DNA of 10,040 nucleotides, from NCBI GenBank assembly GCA_964460345.1, contig CAYWRO010000107.1:1-10040 (forward strand). The letters run 5' to 3'. Position 1 is the stretch's first letter. The number at the start of each line of letters is the position of its first letter. This document shows, piece by piece, positions 6,524 through 10,040 of the stretch. The position numbers and the translations under genes are program-made. The notes beneath the pieces are model-generated. The model made no database searches. It saw only the letters and a list, made by a program, of their open reading frames with translations, and was not told where the DNA came from. The DNA comes from CAYWRO01 sp964460345 (GTDB taxonomy: Bacteria > Planctomycetota > Phycisphaerae > Phycisphaerales > UBA1924).

Positions 6524-7547
6524 CGCTGCGCGAAACCGAGGCAAACATGGGACCGACCTGCTCGACATCGACGTTTCCACCGCTGAGGACGATACCGACG
6601 TTTCGGCCGGACTGCCCGCCGAGCTTGAGTGCCGCGGCGGCGGCAAGTGCGCCGGTGGGTTCCACGACGAGCTTCATGCGTTCCCAGATGAGTCGCATGG
6701 CGCTGATGATTTCAGCGTCGGTGACGGTCATCATGTCATCGACGCGTTCCAGAACGATGGGGAAGGTATGCCGCCCCAGCGAGGGCGTGCGCGCGCCGTC
6801 GGCGATGGTGGGGGGGTTGGTCACGGAGTGCAGCGTTCGGGTGCGAAAGGAGCGGGTCGCGTCGTCGCCGGCCTCGGGCTCAACGCCGATCACGCGACAG
6901 GCGGGCTGCAGGGCCTTGACCGCGGTGGCGCATCCGGAGAGGAGCCCGCCTCCACCGCATGGGACGTAGAGGGCGTCCAGCGCGACGCCAGCCGCGCGCG
7001 CCTGCTCGAGGAACTCCAGGCCGACGGTGCCCTGCCCGGCGATGACGTCCGGGTGGTCGTATGGAGGGATGATGGTCAGGCCGCCTTCCTCGGCCAGGCG
7101 TGCGCTGAGTTCTTCCCGGTTGTTGGTCGCCCGTTCATAGAACACGACGCCGCCCTCCCCATCGACCGGTCTGCTGGCGAGATAGCCGCGGGTCGCGGCG
7201 ACCTTCACGGCCGGCGTATCAGAGGGCATCACGATGGTGACGCCGACGCCGAGGAGCCGCGAAGCCAGGGCGATCGCCTGGGCGTGGTTTCCGGAGGAGT
7301 AGGTCAAGACGCCGCGGCGTTTCTGCTCGGCGCTCAGGCGGCTGAGGGCGTTGTAGGCGCCGCGGAACTTGAACGCTCCCATGCGCTGGAAGGTTTCGCA
7401 CTTGAAGAGGAGGTGTACCCCCGGGCCGGCGGCCGCGTCCAGTTGGGTGGAGGTGTGGACGGGCGTGCGGTGCGCGACGTCTCTGAGGCGTTCGGCAGCG
7501 GCGCGGACGTCATCGATGGACACGCTCAGGGGCATGCGGGCGATCAT
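6504..7547 (-). CDS. PLP-dependent threonine/serine dehydratase family enzyme
   Basis: A fold-type II PLP enzyme of 347 residues. KCETFQRMGAFKFRGA carries the Schiff-base lysine Lys60. SSGNHAQA at 84-91 is the substrate-binding loop. GGGGL at 198-202 cradles the PLP phosphate, and Ser322 in SGGNVD contacts the pyridine nitrogen. The length fits a catalytic domain without the C-terminal ACT regulatory domain of biosynthetic IlvA. It therefore resembles TdcB-type catabolic threonine dehydratase, serine racemase or threo-3-hydroxyaspartate ammonia-lyase; the QRMGAFKFRGAYNA form of the lysine motif recalls the latter two, so I give no gene symbol. The reaction is deamination of a beta-hydroxy amino acid to a 2-keto acid plus ammonia, or racemisation. 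The ATGs at 7547 and 7535 both lack a Shine-Dalgarno sequence. The second (MPLSVSIDDVRAA) is an equally good start and leaves more room for a promoter. It is upstream of, and overlaps, the DUF218 gene. Confidence 0.93.
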   Translation of the reverse strand: MIARMPLSVSIDDVRAAAERLRDVAHRTPVHTSTQLDAAAGPGVHLLFKCETFQRMGAFKFRGAYNALSRLSAEQKRRGVLTYSSGNHAQAIALASRLLGVGVTIVMPSDTPAVKVAATRGYLASRPVDGEGGVVFYERATNNREELSARLAEEGGLTIIPPYDHPDVIAGQGTVGLEFLEQARAAGVALDALYVPCGGGGLLSGCATAVKALQPACRVIGVEPEAGDDATRSFRTRTLHSVTNPPTIADGARTPSLGRHTFPIVLERVDDMMTVTDAEIISAMRLIWERMKLVVEPTGALAAAAALKLGGQSGRNVGIVLSGGNVDVEQVGPMFASVSRSDAPHAR

Positions 7548-7594
7548 AGCGGGGCGCCGTGCTCGCCCCTCTGCTCAATGCTTGTGGAAGAGCT

Positions 7595-8008
7595 GTGTAC
7601 GATGCTGGCGTGCGGATCCTTACCCAGCGCGTGCCGGACCATCGGGGGCGGACGGTTGAAGTGGACTGCCTTGGCGCGGTGGCCGCGGCGTACCCGGTGA
7701 CGCTCGCGGTGCTGCAGGCGGTGGGGTGCGGTGTCTCAGCGCTGCTGCCGCACGAGGTGACCGTGGGGCTGACGCTGCTGGTTTTCGTGCTGTTGTTCAC
7801 GTCGCCGCTGATGCTGGTGGGGCTGCAGGCCGCGCTTGCACCAAGGCAGGTGAGCCGCCTGCTGCTTGGGCGGGAGTGCCCATCGTGCCGGTATGGCCTG
7901 GTGGGTGTGCCGGTGCAGGGCGACGGGTGCACGGTGTGTCCGGAGTGTCGGGCGGCCTGGCGGTTGGAGGCTGAAGCGGGCGGAGCGGCTCGCCCTGCCG
8001 GGCGGTAG
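7595..8008 (+). CDS. Small membrane protein with C-terminal zinc ribbon
   Basis: Two hydrophobic segments (about residues 29-51 and 56-80 of the 137-residue form) are followed by a four-cysteine element, CPSCRYGL, a 12-residue loop, then CPEC. This is a typical zinc ribbon. A related layout, a CPxCGYDLRG-like knuckle with a second CPEC, recurs in many planctomycete membrane proteins of unknown role; that is recollection, not a search. The start is uncertain. The frame is open back to a GTG at 7559, but the first codons there have A/T third positions unlike the rest of the gene. The GTG at 7595 has a weak GGAAG 4 bases before it, and a GTG at 7610 is also possible. The gene is divergent from the dehydratase gene, and a start near 7595-7610 leaves some space for promoters between the two. 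Function unknown. Confidence 0.6.
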   Translation: MYDAGVRILTQRVPDHRGRTVEVDCLGAVAAAYPVTLAVLQAVGCGVSALLPHEVTVGLTLLVFVLLFTSPLMLVGLQAALAPRQVSRLLLGRECPSCRYGLVGVPVQGDGCTVCPECRAAWRLEAEAGGAARPAGR

Positions 8009-8107
8009 GGACGGGGCGATCAAGTTGGGAAAATGCTCGCAGACCAAACGGGACAAACGCGGTGGTTAATCCCCGCGGCGCGTCATAATCGGGGTAGGGA
8101 GGGTCGA

Positions 8108-8935
8108 ATGGGATTGACAATCTCGGTCGGTGTGATCGTGCCCGGGCGATTCGAAGGGGATCGTGCCGACTCCTATGCAGAGCACACCGGACGGTTTTGC
8201 TCGATTGTCACGTGTTTGAATCGTGAACTGGCGGCGCGCGGACTGCCGACACACAGCGAACCGATCTCAGTTGACGGCAAACCGCTGGACCTGAATCTCG
8301 GCTCGCCCGCAAACCTGCACGCGCTGCGCCGCGTTGCGGCCCACCTGTGGTACCGCGGACGGCTGCCGCATGCCAATGCGGAGGGTCCGCCGGACCAGGA
8401 CGAGGCGCTGCTCGAGTATCGCGCGGCGATCGAAGAACACATCGGCGGCGGATTGCGCGCGAAGCGCATCGTGCACCTGCCGCTGATGTCGTATGCACAC
8501 CTGGTGTACCACGGCAGTGCGGACGGCTGGTACATTCCCATCGACATGGAGATGCCGCTGCTGCTGGAGGTGGACGAGGTAGCGACCCAGTGGGCGGTCG
8601 GTTCCGTTCAGGCGCTGCAGCGGGAGTGCACGCACCTGGCCAGTGCGCTCAAAATGCCGGTAAACCTGAACCCGCGCGACCCGAGTTGGGCTCGTCGTGA
8701 TCTGGCGCGTGGTGGGCCGGAGCCCTGGCGCCGGCATCGCGCGGCGGCGTGGGCGTGCTGCTCGCTGTTGGCTGCCTGCCGTGCCTCCGTGCGGTGGGGC
8801 GCGGTGATCGCCTTTGGAATGAAGAAGCCGGCTGCGTCGCAGGTCGTGGAGCCGGCCCCGGTGCGGGCCAAGGGCGTGCCGGCGCGCATCGCGCCGGTGA
8901 ACGGCGCGAGCGCGGGCGCGAACGGATCAGAGTAG
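8108..8935 (+). CDS. Protein of unknown function with HxxxDGxYxPID-like motif and Ala/Pro-rich tail
   Basis: The protein has 275 residues from the ATG at 8108, which is preceded by AGGGAGGG at 8096-8103, a strong Shine-Dalgarno; the open frame upstream to 8033 is therefore excluded. Residues 1-185 look like a soluble domain. Its most distinctive part is SYAHLVYHGSADGWYIPID, followed about 20 residues later by AVGSVQALQRE. This layout resembles uncharacterised bacterial proteins with an HSDxDGYYVPVDF-like motif followed by GSSxRLLxE, but I cannot name a function. The last 85 residues differ: an Arg-rich linker, a Trp/Ala/Cys-rich patch that could be a weak membrane segment, then a Pro/Ala/Gly tail. 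Codon third positions stay GC-rich to the end and neither alternative frame continues a recognisable protein, so I see no frameshift. CATAAT at 8084-8089 could be a -10 box, but a -35 is not evident. Confidence 0.82.
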   Translation: MGLTISVGVIVPGRFEGDRADSYAEHTGRFCSIVTCLNRELAARGLPTHSEPISVDGKPLDLNLGSPANLHALRRVAAHLWYRGRLPHANAEGPPDQDEALLEYRAAIEEHIGGGLRAKRIVHLPLMSYAHLVYHGSADGWYIPIDMEMPLLLEVDEVATQWAVGSVQALQRECTHLASALKMPVNLNPRDPSWARRDLARGGPEPWRRHRAAAWACCSLLAACRASVRWGAVIAFGMKKPAASQVVEPAPVRAKGVPARIAPVNGASAGANGSE

Positions 8936-8957
8936 GTGTCGGCGCTGTGCTGATATG

Positions 8958-8997
8958 CAAAACGAAAACGACCGCTGTCTCGTTGGAGCCAGCGGCC
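8958..8997 (-). terminator. Rho-independent terminator of the minus-strand RNA
   Basis: Read on the minus strand, GGCCGCTG (8997-8990) pairs with CAGCGGTC (8977-8970) in eight pairs, one of them G-U, and CTC/GAG pairs further inside around a CAAC loop. The run GTTTTCGTTTT follows at once. No minus-strand protein gene ends near it, so it most simply ends the RNA that starts near 9290. On the plus strand no T tract follows, so it is not clearly bidirectional. Confidence 0.8.
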
Positions 8998-9290
8998 GTA
9001 GGAGTAAATCTCCGTTCGTTGGACCTGCGCGGTTGACGGCAGACCCGTCAGCCTGCCTTTAAAGGCGCAGGCCCTCGGTACAGTCAGAATGCGTCACTGG
9101 ATCACCTCCTTTAAGAAAGAGCCGCTCCGGCTGTCGCGACTGTACCTAGCCGCCGCCGGACTCCTTCCCCCCGGAACCGTCGCCCCGGGGCTCATCGCCC
9201 AGGTGAGCCCTGCTCACCCGGTCGTCGCAGCAGGCTGCTCCATCTGTCCAGCGGGGTTCTCCCACCGACGGGACGGGCCCTGTCCGCGAT
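8960..9290 (-). ncRNA. Candidate independent structured non-coding RNA of about 330 nt
   Basis: A near-consensus promoter (9297-9325) and an intrinsic terminator (8958-8997) bracket this stretch on the minus strand, with no convincing protein gene inside. Pairing is extensive. CCGGGTGAGC/GCTCACCTGG gives a 10-bp hairpin at 9199-9221 with a 3-base loop. GGTACAGTC/GACTGTACC gives a 9-bp stem joining 9138-9146 and 9077-9085. GGGCCTGCGC/GCGCAGGTCC gives a 10-bp stem joining 9065-9074 and 9021-9030. Smaller stems are at 9120-9132, 9035-9049 and 9001-9013. The loop of the 9-bp stem holds AAAGGAGGTGATCCAG (9112-9097), complementary to the conserved 16S rRNA 3' tail over 16 bases. I looked for the hallmark sequences of RNase P RNA, tmRNA, SRP RNA, 6S RNA and tRNA on both strands and saw none. 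Function is unknown; an RNA that contacts ribosomes is an inference. Confidence 0.6.
9059..9097 (-). CDS. Possible 12-residue peptide inside the RNA (very uncertain)
   Basis: On the minus strand a GTG at 9097-9095 opens a 12-codon frame (MTHSDCTEGLRL, read with GTG as Met) ending in TAA at 9061-9059. AGGAGG (9110-9105) lies 7 bases upstream, within the longest possible match to the 16S tail. The frame runs through the 3' half of the 9-bp stem and into the 10-bp stem, so translating it would open both. It is too short to test by codon bias, and no gene follows that it could control as a leader peptide. Confidence 0.2.
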   Translation of the reverse strand: MTHSDCTEGLRL

Positions 9291-9296
9291 GGAAGT

Positions 9297-9325
9297 ATTA
9301 TCGCGTGGGGAAGTGCTTCTGGCAA
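9297..9325 (-). promoter_or_regulatory. Near-consensus sigma-70 promoter driving the minus-strand RNA
   Basis: On the minus strand TTGCCA (9325-9320, 5/6) and GATAAT (9302-9297, 5/6) are separated by exactly 17 bases. The expected start is the A near 9290. It is the best promoter match I found in the window and stands out in such GC-rich sequence. It lies about 105 bases past the sigma-factor stop codon. Confidence 0.75.
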
Positions 9326-9342
9326 CACAATTTGCGCGAGTT

Positions 9343-9361
9343 GAGGCGGAAAGGCCGCCCC
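9343..9361 (-). terminator. Weak hairpin after the sigma-factor gene
   Basis: On the minus strand GGGGCGG (9361-9355) and CCGCCTC (9349-9343) form seven pairs, one G-U, around a CCTTT loop, about 70 bases after the sigma-factor stop. No T tract follows. It may be a terminator of poor form or an mRNA 3'-end stabiliser. The surrounding 9362-9429 shows nothing else. Confidence 0.3.
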
Positions 9362-9429
9362 GACGCGTTGGCAAGCTCCAAAGAAGTGCCCAATTTGGCT
9401 GCTTCGGGCGGTAAGGAGCGCCGGACGGG

Positions 9430-10040
9430 CTATTCGATCAGAGGATCCGCCGGATAGCCGTCGACGAAGCCGATGAGCTTGCGGGAACGGACCGGGTGGG
9501 CGAGCTTGCGGATGGCCTTGGCTTCGACCTGGCGGACGCGCTCACGCGTGACCTTGAAGATGCGGCCGACCTCCTCCAGCGTGTAGGTGTAGCCGTCGCC
9601 GATTCCGTATCGGAGCTTGATGATCTCGCGTTCGCGGTAAGTGAGGCTCTTGAGGACCTGCTCGATGCGTGCGCGGAGCATGTCGTGCGTGGCGGTGTTG
9701 TCCGGCGCGGCCTGGCGGCGGTCCTCGAGGAACTCGCCGAAGGAGGCTTCATCGTCCTCGCCGACGGGGCGGTCAAGCGAGACGGGGTGACGGCTGATCT
9801 TCATGACGCGGCGGACCTCGGCGGGGGTCATGCCGGCGTGCTCGGCGAGCTCATCGGTGGTGGGCTCCGTGCCGGTGCGCTGGAGGAGCTGCTTCTGGAT
9901 GGTGCGAAGCCGGCTCATCGTTTCGATCATGTGCACCGGGATGCGGATGGTTCGTGCGTGGTCGGCGACCGCGCGCGTGATCGCCTGCAGCGGCACGTTC
10001 GGGAAGGCGCCGGAACGCGTCAGCGCATCGTGGCGGCAGA
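9430..10040 (-). CDS. RpoD-type sigma factor, regions 3-4, with atypical or broken upstream part (5' partial)
   Basis: From the codon at 9996 leftward, 188 residues match primary sigma factors. The match begins with the end of region 2.4/start of region 3 (QAITRAVADHARTIRIPVHMIE) and continues through region 3.1. The 3.2 finger (EDDEASFGEFLED, about 80-92) follows, then region 4.1, and region 4.2 carries the -35-binding helix-turn-helix (YTLEEVGRIFKVTRERVRQV, about 138-157). Such factors direct RNA polymerase to housekeeping promoters. The frame stays open to the window edge, but the 14 complete codons upstream read CRHDALTRSGAFPN. The highly conserved YAxWWIRQ of region 2.4, which should directly precede AITRA, is absent, and I could not find it in the other two minus-strand frames there. 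No Shine-Dalgarno sequence precedes the GTG at 9996. It may be a truncated copy, a rearranged gene or an assembly junction, so I give no rpoD symbol. Confidence 0.8.
   Translation of the reverse strand, partial: CRHDALTRSGAFPNVPLQAITRAVADHARTIRIPVHMIETMSRLRTIQKQLLQRTGTEPTTDELAEHAGMTPAEVRRVMKISRHPVSLDRPVGEDDEASFGEFLEDRRQAAPDNTATHDMLRARIEQVLKSLTYREREIIKLRYGIGDGYTYTLEEVGRIFKVTRERVRQVEAKAIRKLAHPVRSRKLIGFVDGYPADPLIE

Noticed and set aside
5510..6586. Long plus-strand open frame of 358 codons
   Set aside because: It is the antisense shadow of the DUF218 gene, whose minus-strand product has clear membrane helices and domain motifs; the plus-strand product is low-complexity Gly/Asp/Arg.
6249..7700. 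Plus-strand open frame of 483 codons
   Set aside because: It is antisense to the PLP enzyme gene, which has all catalytic motifs on the minus strand.
8701..8935. Frameshift near 8700 in the 275-residue unknown gene
   Set aside because: The residue composition changes, but third-position GC stays high to the stop, and neither other plus frame gives a better continuation.
8990..9112. A 3' fragment of a 16S rRNA gene on the plus strand, suggested by CTGGATCACCTCCTTT and GCCGTAGG
   Set aside because: The conserved helix-45 and decoding-region sequence that must precede the tail is absent, and the surrounding pairing, promoter and terminator make sense only for a minus-strand RNA.
8960..9290. 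RNase P RNA, tmRNA, SRP RNA or 6S RNA as identity of the minus-strand RNA
   Set aside because: I looked for the GAGGAAAGTCC block, the tRNA-like GGTTCGA tail, the GGTCAGGTCCGGAAGGAAGC motif and a 6S-like layout; none is present. A covariance search could still overturn this.
9089..9457. Plus-strand 122-codon open frame beginning MRHWITSFKK
   Set aside because: It has no Shine-Dalgarno, lies opposite the RNA gene and runs into the antisense side of the sigma-factor gene; the WITSF start is just the translation of the 16S-tail-like sequence.

Overview
The window is GC-rich bacterial DNA with densely packed genes. Several traits point to a planctomycete, most likely of the Phycisphaerae type: a pseudopilin-like protein with an H-X9-DG motif near its C-terminus, a small membrane protein with a CPSC/CPEC zinc ribbon, a bS21 with a glycine-rich tail, and a very long membrane pyrophosphatase. 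This placement is inference from gene content, not from a marker-gene tree.

Layout, left to right. (1) 1-1043 (+): 3' part of a gene that enters from the left edge; it starts inside the D-x-x-H catalytic end of an SGNH hydrolase and continues into a long helical tail. (2) 1197-1481 (+): rpsU (ribosomal protein bS21), with a plausible sigma-70 promoter at 1084-1112. (3) 1482-1681: a leader with several stem-loops. (4) 1682-4441 (+): hppA, a 919-residue ion-pumping pyrophosphatase, closed by a textbook terminator at 4466-4500. (5) 4715-5503 (+): pseudopilin-like H-X9-DG protein. (6) Leftward and overlapping by 20 bases: a threonine/serine dehydratase-type PLP enzyme (6504-7547) followed by a DUF218/YdcF-type membrane protein (5528-6523). 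(7) 7595-8008 (+): small membrane protein with a zinc ribbon. (8) 8108-8935 (+): 275-residue protein of unknown function. (9) 8936-9429: no convincing protein gene, but on the minus strand a near-consensus sigma-70 promoter, about 330 nt of heavily paired sequence and an intrinsic terminator, which together look like an independent non-coding RNA gene. (10) 9430 to the right edge (-): regions 3 and 4 of a primary-type sigma factor; the sequence before them does not match the region 2 expected of RpoD.

Most genes are ordinary housekeeping or envelope functions with no shared pathway. The part most worth a second look is the stretch at 8957-9326. The predicted RNA there carries a 16-nt perfect complement to the conserved 3' tail of bacterial 16S rRNA (the anti-Shine-Dalgarno tail), set in the loop of a 9-bp long-range stem. 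It could be a ribosome-binding regulatory RNA or could encode a 12-residue peptide behind an extreme Shine-Dalgarno sequence. I do not recognise it as RNase P RNA, tmRNA, SRP RNA or 6S RNA. Second in interest are the roughly 125-residue periplasmic insertion in HppA and the apparently broken front of the sigma factor.
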